Of a stretch of 64,000 nucleotides of DNA, positions 11,821-23,375 are shown one piece after another. Made by a program: the position numbers and the translations under genes. How positions within the stretch are numbered: position 1 is the first letter of the stretch; each line of letters opens with the position of its first letter. The DNA comes from Maratus speciosus (lineage: Eukaryota > Arthropoda > Arachnida > Araneae > Salticidae): assembly GCA_963932465.1 (NCBI GenBank), contig OZ010799.1, forward strand, positions 155,988,761-156,052,760. Reading direction: 5' to 3'. The notes under the pieces were generated by a model. It was given only the letters and a program-made list of their open reading frames with translations. It did not search any database and was not told the origin of the DNA.

Positions 11821-11880
11821 AGTAGTTGAATGTGCCAATCCCAAAACTTTCATCTGTCTCATAAATGTTAAAACTTCAAA
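11821..11880. repeat. Fragment inverted relative to 16545-16603
   Basis: The words GTGCCAATCCCAAAACTTTC and TCTCATA(A/T)AT are shared, in inverted order, with the DNA just outside the right end of hAT-L1. One copy is inside the element and the other in its flank, so either the element carries part of a genomic repeat or it inserted into one. Confidence 0.65.
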
Positions 11881-12030
11881 ATTCGCTATCGCAGTGTCAA
11901 ATTTAAATGATAACCTATGCGCATCATGAGGATTCAAAAAGCGTACGTTCGTTGAAGTGTGTGCATTTTAAAAGAAAATATAAGCATTGCATTTTCCTAA
12001 CAAATCATTGAATTTCGGCGCACACCCTCT

Positions 12031-12168
12031 TAGGCTAATGTCAGACGAACGCCTTTTTGCACGTTTTTTTCGCTCTTACGCCATCCCTACACCTTCGCTA
12101 GCATGTGTAGGGACGGTGTAAGAGCGAAAAAAAAGCGTGCAAAAAGACGTTCGTCTGATATTAGCCTA
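12031..12168. mobile_element. Palindromic MITE, ~134 bp, TA target
   Basis: Arms read GGCTAATGTCAGACGAACG and, at the other end, CGTTCGTCTGATATTAGCC, and pairing continues to the GTGTAGGGA centre. Flanking TA dinucleotides (12031-12032, 12167-12168) fit a TA target-site duplication. The near-complete palindrome leaves no coding room. It is nested in hAT-L1. Confidence 0.85.
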
Positions 12169-12514
12169 GATGTCCGCAACGGAAAATCCCAATTCAAAGA
12201 GCATAAAAGCGACAGCTGTTGGGCAGTATACACCCAAGCCTAATAAGGATCTATTTATCTGAAAGTGTAACAGAATATGAAGTTTGATTAAATTCCGTGC
12301 ATTAGTTTTGAGATATGGCTATCACGAATATCATGCAAAAAAAGAGTATAGCAGCGCAGCCTGTTACATGATTAACACGAAAAACTCAGGAACAACTTAT
12401 GTCAATGTCACATAATATTAAGTTTGATGAAATTCCGGTTATTACTTCTTTAGATATTATCGCCAACATCGTGTAAATTCTGAAAAACAGTGTTGAATTC
12501 AGGGGCTGATTCTG

Positions 12515-12676
12515 AATCGATTCAGTTCAGATTCGATGCCGATTTTTAGATGCGGGTGAAATCGTTATATTTTGATTTACTTCAATTCTTTAGATTCGGG
12601 CGAATCGATTCAGTTCAGATTCGATGCCGATTTTTAGATACGGGTGAAATCGTTATATTTTGATTTACTTCAATTC
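12515..12676. repeat. 88-bp tandem duplication
   Basis: AATCGATTCAGTTCAGATTC and the following ~70 bp occur at 12515 and again at 12603, nearly identical. The unit contains AATCGATT words like those in the hAT-L1 subterminal regions. Confidence 0.85.
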
Positions 12677-13366
12677 AAGTCGCATCGCACATGATCCACG
12701 ATTCGGGTTGAATAGATTCCTCTAATTTTACTGATTTAGTGGCAGAATTGCTGTAAAATTTTGTATAAGGGCCTTTTTTTTTTCTTTCTAGGTTCAGTGT
12801 TGAATGGCGGGTTGATTTCTTGACTGCTCCGGTCGGGACGGGGGGGGGGGGGGAGATTTTAGCAATCCGTAAGGGGGATGCACATTTGTTCATTAAAAAG
12901 CATAAAATCTCAAAACTTTCGGGTGGGCCATTCCAATGTTCCCCCGGGTCACCCCCTGAATTCAATACTAGGTTAAATCATTATACTTTTGTTTAGAAGC
13001 CTATTTAGTCGGGTTACTAATTTATTATGTTGCAGTTTTCAAGTTCGTCCCTTCTAATCCTCCCCCCCCCCCCTTCCTCGCCAATCTTAATTTACAGGGC
13101 CGTTCAAAATATGCATGCTATTTTAAAAATGGCCAATTCTCGTTCTGTTTTATTATAAATCCACATTTTGAAACCTTGACCAAAGATACATTTGAGGTCG
13201 CCCCTCCCACCGTTTGAGACTTACCTGTCCCCGGGGGAAGGGCATATTTATTGTTTCTTCCAAACCATTTCGTGTAACATATTGTTGGAAAGCTTTTAAT
13301 GTCTTCTTTTATTTTCTGTTCCTTCTCCCCCCCCTCCCCCCTAGTTGCACACTCTTGGCACTTTTT
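12677..13366. other. GC-richer interior of hAT-L1
   Basis: Contains poly-G at 12840-12853, poly-C runs (about 13061-13073 and 13328-13341) and CCCCCGGG patches. The open frames here show no family resemblance. The base composition resembles the minisatellite regions of hAT-L2, so this may be a decayed part of the same material. Confidence 0.45.
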
Positions 13367-14103
13367 AGCTCACAGGCTATCAAAGCCTGCAAGCAAATGT
13401 GCTCGTCGGTTTTGTATGCATGTATGTACATAACACGATAGCTCTTGATAGAAATATCCGATTTGCTTCAATTTTTTTTCTAGGTTCATGCTGATAAGGC
13501 GCTTCTTTGATTAGTTTTCGGGGTTCATTGGTTAAGTATAAAGAGGGGAACGGGGGCTAATCCCTCCACCCCCTTAACTTAGATAAATGGGTTTTTCATG
13601 CAGAAGTATCAGATTTTCTTCAAATTTTGGTATACCGATTATTTTTTATAACGAGTTTCTCTGATTAGATTTGAAGGTTCATTGTTATAGTCTAAAGTAG
13701 GGGACGAGGGGGTAATACCCCTTAATTTAGATAAATGGCTTTTCTTATCCGATTTGCCTCAAATTTGGTATACCAGTTTATTCTGATAAGGCGCTTCCCT
13801 AATTAGATTTTGAAGTACATTGGTTAAATATAAAGGGGGAACGGGGGTCTAAATACCCCTTAATTTAGATAAATGGGTTTTTCTATCCGATTTGCTTGAA
13901 ATTTGGTATACCGATTTATTTCGATAAGGCGCTTCCCTGATGACATTTGGAGGGTCATTGGTTAAGTATAAAGAGGGGAAACGGGGAGGGGCAATCCCCC
14001 CACCCCTTAGTTTATTTTTCGAGGGGCATTATTCTTTGAAATAAGAGCATAATATACAGTTAATGTGAATAGCCTGGGCTATTCACATTAACTGTATATT
14101 ATG
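13367..14103. repeat. Minisatellite cassette 1 (~140-150-bp units)
   Basis: Starts AGCTCACAGGCTATCAAAG. Units contain GATAAATGGGTTTTTC, then GATTTGCTTCAAATTTGGTA, TACCGATTTATT, GCGCTTCCCTGATTAGATTT and GGTTCATTGGTTAAGTATAA, and end in a G-run followed by CCCTTAATTTAG. About four imperfect units can be followed. The cassette ends in the palindrome at 14048-14103. The same cassette type recurs at 14143-14724 and 35743-37241. Confidence 0.85.
14048..14103. repeat. Perfect palindrome, 27-bp arms, 2-nt spacer
   Basis: The arm CATAATATACAGTTAATGTG-AATAGCC is followed by TG and then by its exact reverse complement, ending at 14103. Other cassette ends read once through this sequence (ATACAGTTAGTGTTAATAACCTG at 37214), so here it has been duplicated in inverted orientation. 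This could extrude as a cruciform. Confidence 0.93.
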
Positions 14104-14142
14104 AGCTCAATGCCATCAGTTTAACTAAGCACTTTTCTTTTT

Positions 14143-14724
14143 AACTCACAAGCTATCAAAGCCTGAGAGCTAATGTGCCCGCAGTTTCTGTATGTATGTA
14201 CGTACATACGTAACGCGATAACTCTCGATTGACTCATCCGATTTGCTTCAATTTTTTTTCTAGGTTCATTCTCATAAGACGCTTCCCTGATTAGTTTTGG
14301 GGGTTCATTGGTTAAGCATAAAGGAGGGGGGTTCGGGGGCTATCCCTCCACCCCCACTTAACTTTGATAAATGGGTTTTTCGTGCAGAATTATCGGATTT
14401 GCTTCAATTTTGGTATACCGGTTAATTCTGATGACGCTTCCATGATTAAATTTGGAGGTTCATTGTTTAAGTATAAAGGGGGGAACAGGGGCTAACCCCC
14501 CTTAATTTAGATATATGTGTTTTTCTATCTGATTTGCTTCAAATTTGGTAACCAGTTTATTCTGATAAAGCGCTTCCCTGATGAGATTTGGAGGCTTATT
14601 GTTTAATTATAAAGATGTGGAACGGGGGGGGGGAGAGCTGATTCCCCCTTAATTTATTTTTCGAAAGGCATTATTCTTTGAAGTAAGAGTATAAAATACA
14701 GTTAGTATGAATAGGCTGTGAGCT
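14143..14724. repeat. Minisatellite cassette 2
   Basis: A second, shorter cassette in the same orientation as cassette 1. It opens AACTCACAAGCTATCAAAGCC and closes with ATAGGCTGTGAGCTCAATGCC. Three imperfect units with the GATAAATGGGTTTTTC core or variants are visible. Confidence 0.83.
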
Positions 14725-15343
14725 CAATGCCATCAGTTTAACTCGATACTTTTCTTTTTTATTTATTGTTGTTCCAGTGAGTGCACTCTGCATGTCAGCG
14801 AATGAGTCAATAACTGTTTAGACTTTTTAGATTATTGCTGGGGGAAAAAAACATATAATCAAAGAATATACTTTTATTTATTTGTTAACCAGAGAAAAGT
14901 ATGTTATTTCACTGTTAATGGCTCTAAGATGGGAATTTTTTTTTTTCTTAACAGCTGAAAATTTGGTAAACATTAAAAAGAAAGATATTTATAAACTGTA
15001 AATGAGATAAGGAGATATATATTTTAAAAAGGGAAATAAATTTTAGTTAAGTATATTATTAAAAGGAGAATTTTGATTATTAATTGGGATAATTAGTATG
15101 TGATGATTGGTTAATTAGATCATCACAGCTATTTTAAAAGAATATTTGCAATATTTGCATTTCCCCCACGCTTATGGGAGGCCCTAAAAAGACTGAAAAA
15201 CCATTTAACTGTTTAAATAAATTTAGAGGCTTCAAAATTTCGCTCATCTGCGCATTTTTAAGAAGAATGACGTTTATAGGAAGTAAGTCCGCATCTGTTT
15301 GGTTGAAGAAATAAGAGTTTAGAAAGTACATCTTTTCCGGATG

Positions 15344-15374
<31 letters not shown>

Positions 15375-15622
15375 CACTTCTTTCCTTTTTTTTTATCTGA
15401 CCAAGATCTTTTTTAAAGATAAATTTAAATATAATATAAATTATTATCAAAATTACATCTTAAAAATAATAATTTTAAAAGTTAAAAAACCTTATTATTC
15501 GACTCAAAGGTCTGTAGTAGCTTACTTCTGGGCCCCTAACATTGTCTAGGGCCCTCATAAATGGAGGTGAGTGGTGAGAGATAGTCGTTACGGCCCTGTT
15601 GATTCGCTACGTTTTGGAATTA
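14725..15622. other. Interior of hAT-L1 between cassettes and Tigger-like insert
   Basis: AT-rich, with a long A-run (about 15342-15372). No gene, frame with family resemblance, or element end was seen. Confidence 0.5.
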
Positions 15623-16333
15623 CAGTAGAACCTCGATTATCCGAAGTAATTGGGACCGACCATCTTTCGGAAAATCGAAATTTTCGGATAATCGAAAATG
15701 CTTTAATTTTAAGATTAACGTGAAATATATGCGCTATTTCTTATTATGGTAACAAGTGCTTCATTAAAATAAAACAATAGCAAAATAGAAACAAGAATAA
15801 ATTACCTGAATTTTAATTTTGAAATTAAGTACCTTTTACATATTTCACAAGGGTTTGAAATAATATTTTGTTTGTCGCAGTTTCGATTGCCTTTGCTTTG
15901 AAGCTCTATCACGAAGTTTTTTAATATTATCAATTTACCACAGTATATAGTCTTTCTGTTGCTCCAGCCATATCAAACCTTTTGTAAAACATTCAAAAGC
16001 TTCAGAATTGCTAATTTGTTCGTTCCACTCCGCAGAACGGGAACGAACACGGGAACTCAAGTTAAATTTCAATCTAATCAAGTTACGGGAATTCAAGTTA
16101 AATTCAAAGGAATTCTAAGAAAGGGGATCAAAAATATTTATATGCACGCGTGGTTCGGAAAGCACGGCTTGCACACAAGGAATATGATAGATAGATAAAA
16201 AAAAAAAAAGGGGGCCTTCAAAATGGATTTTGCATACAAGAAATGCGATTGTTAAAAAAAAAGGCTTTAAAATTGGATTTCGGTTAATCGAGAGTTTCGG
16301 TTAAAAGAGTTTCGGATAAAAGAGGTTCTACTG
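15623..16333. mobile_element. Tigger/pogo-like MITE, 711 bp
   Basis: Starts CAGTAGAACCTCGATTATCC and ends GAGGTTCTACTG. TA lies on both sides (15621-15622, 16334-16335). The terminal sequence and TTCGGATAATCGAAA-type subterminal repeats are characteristic of pogo/Tigger elements. The interior has no intact transposase. It is nested inside hAT-L1, so it is younger. Confidence 0.88.
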
Positions 16334-16493
16334 TACTATTTTTTTAGCTTATCTGTGTGGATCTGTGATTATCGAAATATCGATTCAAGCATAGATTCTA
16401 GAATTTGGGAATCGATTCTTATTGCGGTCGATTCTGTTTTATACGATGTCGATTTTAATCGATTCTCAAATTTTCCAGAATCGCTCATCACTA

Positions 16494-18205
16494 AGTCAAA
16501 GTTTATATAGCATTGAACTAATAAATGAAATATTGATATTTGTAACAACATTTTGAATATATGAGATAGAAGAAAGTTTTGGGATTGGCACATCCAAGTA
16601 GTTTGTTTTATGTATGGGCTGTGTAGTTTACAAAAATGTTGTTTCTGACATTATACTGACATGTGACAACGAAAGATTGTGCCTGATTTGCATATTTTTC
16701 CTATTTTTTTAATATCGTTTCTTGAAATCCAAATATTTCTGTCAGATGAGTACGTCAATGTGCTTCTAAACCAGTTTTTTTGCACTGATTTCAAATCTAG
16801 TATCCATTTTCTAATATCAAGATTTTTAGAAAAGTGAAATTTTATTTTTGGTCAAAAAAAACAAAACAATAAAATGATTTTTCTGCTACTTTGTGATATA
16901 CTCAGCTAGTTAGGATAGATTCTACTGATTTTTTCAATTGTTTTTCAGTTACTATACCTATGTCCCTGATAGTAATCTGACATCGTTCACCCTTTTGACA
17001 ATGAGGTACAGACCCCTAAAAAGTATTTTGTATCAAATTTGTGTCAATACATACAAAAATAGAAATTCGTTTTACTCAAAAACTAGGAGTGATATCAGGA
17101 AATGGATTGCAGATTTGAAATCAGCATTAAAATCTAGTCTGTAAAAGCATTATGTTAATTCTGTGGCAACTATTTTAAAGTTGAAAATAATGTAAACATT
17201 ACACCATTGAAAAATATCCAAATTAGGCTTAATAACTGACAGATAAATGTTAAGAATATGCATATTGCGACATTTATCAGAAGAAAATAGTCCGGTAGTC
17301 ATTATCTAGAAAGGTTAATTCAATCTGACATTTATTGTACTTAAAATTTGCATAAACTTAAATATGCAGATTTCTCAAAACCTGCACCACTTAGAGAAAA
17401 ACGGCATGCATATTAGGAATCAATGCAAGAAACTGATCTAGAATCAACTAATTTCAGTTCTGTGACAGAACCATTGTTGTACTGTGTAAAAAGATTCTAG
17501 TCAATTTGGCGTGAGTACTATTTTCTCCTAGTTTTCTAAATTATTTTAAATAGGTAAGATAAGTTTTCTTACCTTGCGTTTTCTTCTATAGTAGTCTAAA
17601 GGTAAAATCTATAGTATCCTAAATCTATCCATACGTTACCTGCTAAGGATTTAATCCGTTTAGATCCGAGCTGAGTATCCATTAGTGCAGAGTGATTAAT
17701 CCCGGTCAGTGACATAATACATTTTATATTAACGTTTATTTATTCAGACAAATATTAATTACGGCTTTGATGCCTTATGTTCCCTCAGCCGTTGTTTTGA
17801 ATTGTTTGGCGATTTTTTGTTGGCGGTGTTTGTGGATGTGGCAACATCGATATGTGGAACCCCGTGTGACGTGTGTGTTCTGACGTGTTGTGTTCTGGTA
17901 ACCCGTGAGAAGTGGTGGATTTTGTGGATGTATTTGATATCGTGCTGTATTGTTCTGTCTTTTTATTTTTATGTTAAATTAATTGGATGTATTTCACTGA
18001 CTATGGTTTCTGTAATCCGTTTAAACGTTTTTGCTGAAGTAATTAAGTAATATGAGGGAATTTTGACAAGAAAAGTAGGTTTGTTTATAGTGTGCCAATA
18101 CGTATTCATAAGCCTATTTTGGAAAATGAGGGTGATGTTATGAGAGAGATTTTGTGCTGGTGCTTTCAAGAAAGCAGATGTCTGTTAAGGTATGTTGATA
18201 ATTTT
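16494..18205. other. Non-coding stretch, no element ends seen
   Basis: AT-rich, apart from a GT-rich patch at 17800-17950 that creates an open frame without family resemblance. No splice-flanked exon recognised. Confidence 0.5.
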
Positions 18206-18567
18206 ATGTATATTTTGCTGCTTTAAGAGTTTTTTACATTTTGAGATTGCTAAAAAGCGAGAACTGCTGAATTTTGAGAATGCTACACCGCGAGAAGTAC
18301 TGAATGCATTGATGCTTTTTTTTTCGGTTAATGTGCGCGAAGCGCTCATACAAGATTACTAATTGCCACTTTAGCGAGTTTCGTTTTTTATGTATATTTT
18401 GCTGCTTTAAGAGTTTTTTACATTTTGAGATTGCTAGAAAGCAAGAACTGCTGAATTTTGAGAATGCTACACCGCGAGAAGTGCTGAATGCAGTGATTTT
18501 TTTTTTCGGTTAATGTGCGCGAAGCGCTCATACAAGATTACTGATTGCCACTTTAGCGAATTTTGTT
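18206..18567. repeat. 182-bp tandem duplication
   Basis: TGTATATTTTGCTGCTTTAA and the following ~170 bp occur at about 18209 and 18391, about 95% identical by eye, including GTGCGCGAAGCGCTCATAC. The embedded GCGCGAAGCGC is a short palindrome. Confidence 0.88.
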
Positions 18568-18977
18568 TATTATTTCCATTTTATTTTAGTTAAGCGAAAC
18601 ATGCGTATAAACCGGTGCTTGGCGACATTTACTACTTGGCGGAAAAGGGGTTTTAACGCCAAGAAAAATTCCAAGATGGCGGCCGTGGAAACTTGTGACA
18701 TCTGTTCCTTAATTACTATCATGTTGGTATACTAATTATTTAATTTGATTAAGTTTGCAGAAAGTTTTATACATAAGGAGCATGAACAGTCAGCTCAGTT
18801 CCTTTAAGATTTACATCGTAGTTTGAGGAAAAATAACATTATTATACGCGTAAAGTCATTAAGAGTCATATAAATGTTCATATTTATAGGTGGAAAGTCC
18901 TTGATGAAATTTCACTGGCATCAAACACATGTAATCGCCTATTACTTCGATGGATGCATTAGGGGTTTTTTCTTTAA

Positions 18978-19187
18978 CCCTTTCGAGGGCGGTGTCCCTA
19001 AAAAAGGACACCTAATTTTAATTCTAAAACTGACAAACGGCACCAAGAATATTTAATTAAAATTTTCCTTTTATAATATACGTAAAAATAAGCAACTTAG
19101 TATTTTATAATAACTTCGTTTATAAATTCTTGTGTCTGTCCATTATATCATCAGTTTATAAACAGAATTACTCCGCGCCGGAAAGGG
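18978..19187. mobile_element. piggyBac-like MITE, 210 bp
   Basis: TTAA duplications (18974-18977 and 19188-19191) flank ends reading CCCTTTCGAGGGCGG and, reversed, CCCTTTCCGGCGCGG. A TTAA target plus CCC-start ends is the signature of piggyBac-type transposition. There is no coding capacity. Confidence 0.85.
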
Positions 19188-19191
19188 TTAA

Positions 19192-20179
19192 TGTGTTGCT
19201 ATAATTATCTGATTATTCTATCTATTAAGGTATAATTATATCCGATTGCTGCACGAGACCAGGTCTGTCGCTGTGACTTTTTATTGTGAAGCTTAGAGGC
19301 CTTAAAAATGCCAAGTCCATAGTTGCTAACCTCCCGCTTTTTTAACATCAATATTTTTATGCAGAAATACTTGTTTTATACAATCGCACTCTTTCTGCAA
19401 TTGAATAAAGCTAGCATTTTTGTAAGAATTTACTGGTATTCAAAAAATCGGGTGTTTGGCGCAACTATGCTAGTCAATTATAGCTCTTTCGCAACTGTGT
19501 CCGTTTAACCAAAAAATGTATTACAATCAAACCTGTGAAAACAGAATGCTGCCTTAAATGGAAAAGTTTCACGATCCAGACGAAGGAATATCATGGAATT
19601 ATGCCTGATAAGACAAAAACTTGTCTAAAACTAGATATCCCCCCCCCCCCGTTCATTAGCTATTCCGTTTTGATGAGTTAAAAGAAAAAAAAACTTTTAA
19701 TAAGTTTGCCAGCTAAGTCTTTTTTTTTAATTTTAACAATTTTTCCCTTTTATCTCCCTCTCTCCTTCCGTAGCGAAGATTATGCCAATGATCACCATTC
19801 CGTCATTGTCATGTCCCGAAAATCGGTTCAAAATGTCACTTTTAACGGCATTTTCTGAAATATGATTTACTTTTACTGGAAAAGGTAAAGCGTTATTCGA
19901 TACTTTCATGTCTGAATAAGAATATCGGCAAATTGTATGCCTTTACGAGTGACAATGATTTATTGAGTGCGTAGGTAAATAACGAGTTTGAATTTGAGAA
20001 CATTCTTAAGATATTCTGGAAGCTCTAAGCTTTCCCCCACCCCAAATGAGAAGGAATGCATGCACATTGATTTATACATACTTTTTAAATATATATATAA
20101 AGCTTCTAATGGTATATATGTTTACCAGAGCTATAAGATTTTTTCAAGGAGTGGAATTGTTTCTTGACTTGTTTTGGAA
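19192..20179. other. Non-coding stretch
   Basis: AT-rich, with a poly-C run near 19640. No credible frame or element was seen. Confidence 0.5.
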
Positions 20180-20450
20180 GCTTCAATTAATCGTTTCATA
20201 AAGCTCTGAAACAAAGACATAAAACTAGCCAGGCCAATGCCAAAAAACGTTGTTTCACGCACAGAGAACAGCAAACTACTTAAGTTTTCCTTCTTAACAT
20301 GTTCCTTGTTTCGGATGCGTGAAATGATCATTAGAAAAGCTCTAAAACAAGGTCAGAGTCGGGACAGTACTAAAATATGTTGTTTTACGCATAGAGGAGA
20401 AAAGCTTAATATTCTAAGTTTTTCCTTCTTAATATATTCAACCATAAAAT
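20180..20450. repeat. Diverged ~140-bp direct repeat
   Basis: AGCTCTGAAACAA, TGTTGTTT(C/T)ACGCA(C/T)AGAG and TTTTCCTTCTTAA recur in the same order about 140 bp apart. No gene recognised. Confidence 0.6.
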
Positions 20451-21191
20451 ACGTATATCAAAAGCTATGTAAAAGAAATTAACAGTTTTAATACTGTATT
20501 TTTTTCTTTATATTATTATTGTTGTTGTTGTTGTTGTTGTATAATAACAGAACCTCACAAATTTTACTAAAATATCATTAAGCTTCTTTTATAAGATGGA
20601 AGAATCATCATCCTTAAAGGCCTCCTTCATGTGAGAAATTAAAATAAGTTTCTAATAAACATTACAAGTTGTCAAGGAATATATGTTCATCCTTCAACCG
20701 ATATTAAAGATTTTTATTGATAAATATGTGCAAAATTTTCTAAACATGTGAACATTTGTTTTTAACAAATAATAACTGCTCCTTCTTGATAAATGAATAT
20801 TGCTGATGTAAGACCTGAACATTATTAATAACCACAGAAAATTTTATAAAGATTAATTGTTAATACGTAATAAATGGAGACTTTTGTTCATGAAAAAAAA
20901 TCTCTGCAGCGTTTCTAAACAAAGGAGCATTATAAAAAAGAGTAGGCAAAATCTTGTGTTTTAAAAATCATAATTATAAAATAGTCTAAATGTTATACAA
21001 AAATATAAATCATGAAAATATCTGTGATTAAATTTTCAATTTCCGTTGTTTTTTTGTTTTTTTTTTTTTTTTTTTTTTTTTAATGCGTGAAATGCGTTTG
21101 TAGAAACATTAAAAATATTTCTGCGTGCTATTAATTGTTTGGTCTCAGAATGAAATGTAAAATGATACTGGCGTGCTTAATAAACCTATTC
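20451..21191. other. AT-rich stretch with microsatellite and T-run
   Basis: Holds a (TTG)n microsatellite at about 20517-20539 and a T-run at about 21055-21081. The segment 21085-21180 is a diverged direct repeat of 22480-22590, sharing GTGCTATT-ATTGTTTGGTCT and CGTGCTTAATAAAC. No gene seen. Confidence 0.5.
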
Positions 21192-21559
21192 AGCATGAAA
21201 AGTAAACAATATTTAACAAAATCTTGTATGGACTCCACTTATGATAAAAAGGATAGTGTTCTACAAATAAAATAATAATAAAAATAAAAAGACTTAAGTC
21301 AATGCCAATTGCTATTCAAGTACTTCAAATGTACTACATGCAAATATTGCTTTAAAATTGATGTTCGAAGCATATTGAATGCTTTTATTAATCAATTTGC
21401 TTTTATATTTCCTTAAAAAATCCTGCATTATAGTTTTTTAAACTGGAGATTTTGTTATTTACACTTTCTAATAATCATCAGTTGTTTAAAAGCACTGCAG
21501 ACACTTTTTTCATCAACAAAAGTCTGCGTTAATCAGGAATTAGATAGTGAGATTTCTTT

Positions 21560-21594
<35 letters not shown>

Positions 21595-21670
21595 TGGAAA
21601 CCCCAGACCCAAAATTACCGAGTCTTTGGGCAAAGACGACTCTGGGATTATATTTTTATGAGACACTTTT
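21192..21670. repeat. Dispersed repeat C, copy 1
   Basis: Matches 23376-23710 in the same orientation. Landmarks are GCATGAAAAGTAAACAATAT, AAGTCAATGCCAATT and CCGAGTCTTTGGGCAAAGAC. This copy is interrupted by a long T-run at about 21558-21592. The tail after 21745 (CACCGATCATGACCCC) is shared with 30540. Confidence 0.75.
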
Positions 21671-22102
21671 AGGTAGCTTTCATTACAAAAAGTCAAAAAC
21701 TACATATTGCAGCCGTCCGGATGAAAGCACTTCCGGAAAATTTTGGTATACTTTCACCGATCATGACCCCCAGGCTCCAAAACCACCCTCCATTGAAATG
21801 TGACTTATATATATATATCTAATATATAAAGATGAAAATTTGTCTGTCTGTAATTCTATACAAATCCACAATTTGGAAGCCAAAATTGTGAAATGTTACG
21901 TACATGTGTATTAAAACACGGTCGAGGCAACTAAAGTAATCCGGAATCGGAATAACTTAGGGTTAATTTTTAATTAGTAAAAAAAACACAAATTTATTAG
22001 AAAGAGTAAATAACGAAATCTTCAGTTTTAAAAATAATAAATAATGCCAAATGTTATTTAAAACATAAAGAAAGAAAATATGCATTGTTAAATTTTAAAG
22101 GC

Positions 22103-22644
22103 GTATTCGGGTACTAAATTCTGCAATCACCCAATATTTAATAATGATATTTTTCTCTAAATAACTTTATTAAGCACGCGAGTATATCAACCGCCGCGGC
22201 GAGCGGCCTCTCTTCGTCCGCAGCCCTTTATTCTTCCACTTAATCCGACTCTTTTGCGGAAGCAAGGTTCGTAGGTCCCAAGCCACGTCCCGAGTATAAG
22301 AGATTCTAGTGGAAGCCAGAATGAAAGGATAAAAAAAAAAATCAAAAATTGAAACCGGACAAATTTAAAAGGGAAATTACACAAATTAAAGACACCGAAA
22401 ACCAGGAAGGGAGGGCTCGGGGCGATGAAGCTACCGAGCGACTCCTAGCCACTTCGAGCTCATTATTAGAATTACATTGCATGAAATACGCTTTTGGAGG
22501 AGTTAAAAATACCTCTGGGTGCTATTTATTGTTTGGTCTTCGAGTGAATCGCAAAATGATACACTCGCGTGCTTAATAAACTTATTTAGAGAAAAAATAT
22601 CATTATTAAATATTGGGTGATTGCAGAATTTAGTACCCGAATAC
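22103..22644. mobile_element. TIR element, ~542 bp, ~80-bp arms
   Basis: The left arm GTATTCGGGTACTAAATTCT (22103-22182) is an inverted copy of the right arm (22565-22644, ending CCCGAATAC), with few differences. The interior is GC-richer (22190-22290 and 22400-22460). It is non-autonomous; superfamily unresolved because no clear target duplication was read. Confidence 0.75.
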
Positions 22645-23360
22645 CGATGCATAGAGTTTCGAAGTGTACCCAAGTTGTTTTAAATAGTGAAATATAGTAG
22701 AATTGTCAATATTTAGTCTCTCAGCAATATCTTCAGTTGTAATCTGTGGATTCACTAAATCTCAGATTAAGTTATTATCAGTGGTAGTAGGTCGCTCAGA
22801 GAAAATTTTATCGTTTAGATTGAAATTACCATTTCGAAATTGGCAAAACCACTTTTTAACTGTCCTAAGAGTGTGAGCACGATTCAAATAAACGAATATT
22901 TTTTGTAGCACGTCCAACACCCACTCCTTTTTTAAATTCATATAACATAACATGACGAAAATGTAACTTTTCATTTTCCATTTTGAATATTAACATTGCA
23001 CACGAATTAATTTGAAAAACTTTTTTTTTAACATTATGTTCACTCACGACACATGTAGATAACTGTCAGTTAATAATACACTGTTAAAAATTTGCAGCAT
23101 TCTGGCAGGTCACTTGACCGTTTTTTCCGAAAACGGTTACACAACCGTAATTTTAACACTATTCTGACCATATTATTTTATGGTCAGAATATAATTAAAT
23201 TATGGTTATGAAACCGTTTTTTCAAAAAACGGTTGAATGACCTGGCAGAATGCTGCAAAATTTTTAACAGTGTAGGGTTATAAAAGAAACATCAGCACGG
23301 TCAAGATTGCAAGTTTCTGCCATCTATGAAATAGGGCACGAACTTTTGCAATCAATACAT
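22645..23360 (-). pseudogene. Broken mariner transposase, N-terminal half
   Basis: On the minus strand the frame carries MENEKLHFRHVMLYEFKKG, then in a second frame RTVKKWFCQFRNGNFNLNDK and ERPTTTDN. These are recognisable as the N-terminal helix-turn-helix region of mariner transposases, which binds the element's ends before the catalytic DDD domain acts. At least one frameshift lies near 22870-22910 and an in-frame stop follows near 22760. The gene is cut off near 22645, where the TIR element begins, so the catalytic part is missing. The 5' leader is split by the MITE at 23079-23272, and its outer part (AAGTTCGTGCCC near 23340) resembles a mariner end. It is non-functional. Confidence 0.8.
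23079..23272. mobile_element. TA-target MITE, 194 bp, long inverted repeats
   Basis: Starts CACTGTTAAAAATTTGCAGC and ends with AAATTTTTAACAGTG, with near-perfect inverted arms of 60 bp or more (both include AAAACGGTT). TA lies on each side (23077-23078, 23273-23274). It is inserted in the 5' leader of the mariner remnant and must be younger than it. Confidence 0.9.
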
Positions 23361-23375
23361 ATTTTTTCATTAATA

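Larger units (their letters stand above)
11674..16493. mobile_element. hAT-L1: 4.8-kb satellite-bearing hAT-like element
   Basis: Left end TAGTGATGGGCGATTTCGAT; right end, reversed, TAGTGATGAGCGATTCTGG. The 14-bp terminal inverted repeat has one mismatch. It is flanked by a perfect 8-bp target-site duplication AGTCAAAG (11666-11673 and 16494-16501), as in hAT transposition. Both subterminal regions are packed with TCGATT/AATCGAT words, probable transposase-binding sites. The interior holds a short MITE, a duplicated ~88-bp block, two minisatellite cassettes (13367-14103 and 14143-14724) and a nested Tigger-like element (15623-16333). No transposase frame was seen, so it is probably non-autonomous. 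The same ends and cassette recur in the 6.0-kb element at 33247-39287. Confidence 0.85.

Noticed and set aside
22187..22450. GC-rich patch as a possible promoter or CpG island
   Set aside because: It lies inside a TIR-bounded mobile element and has no adjacent gene.
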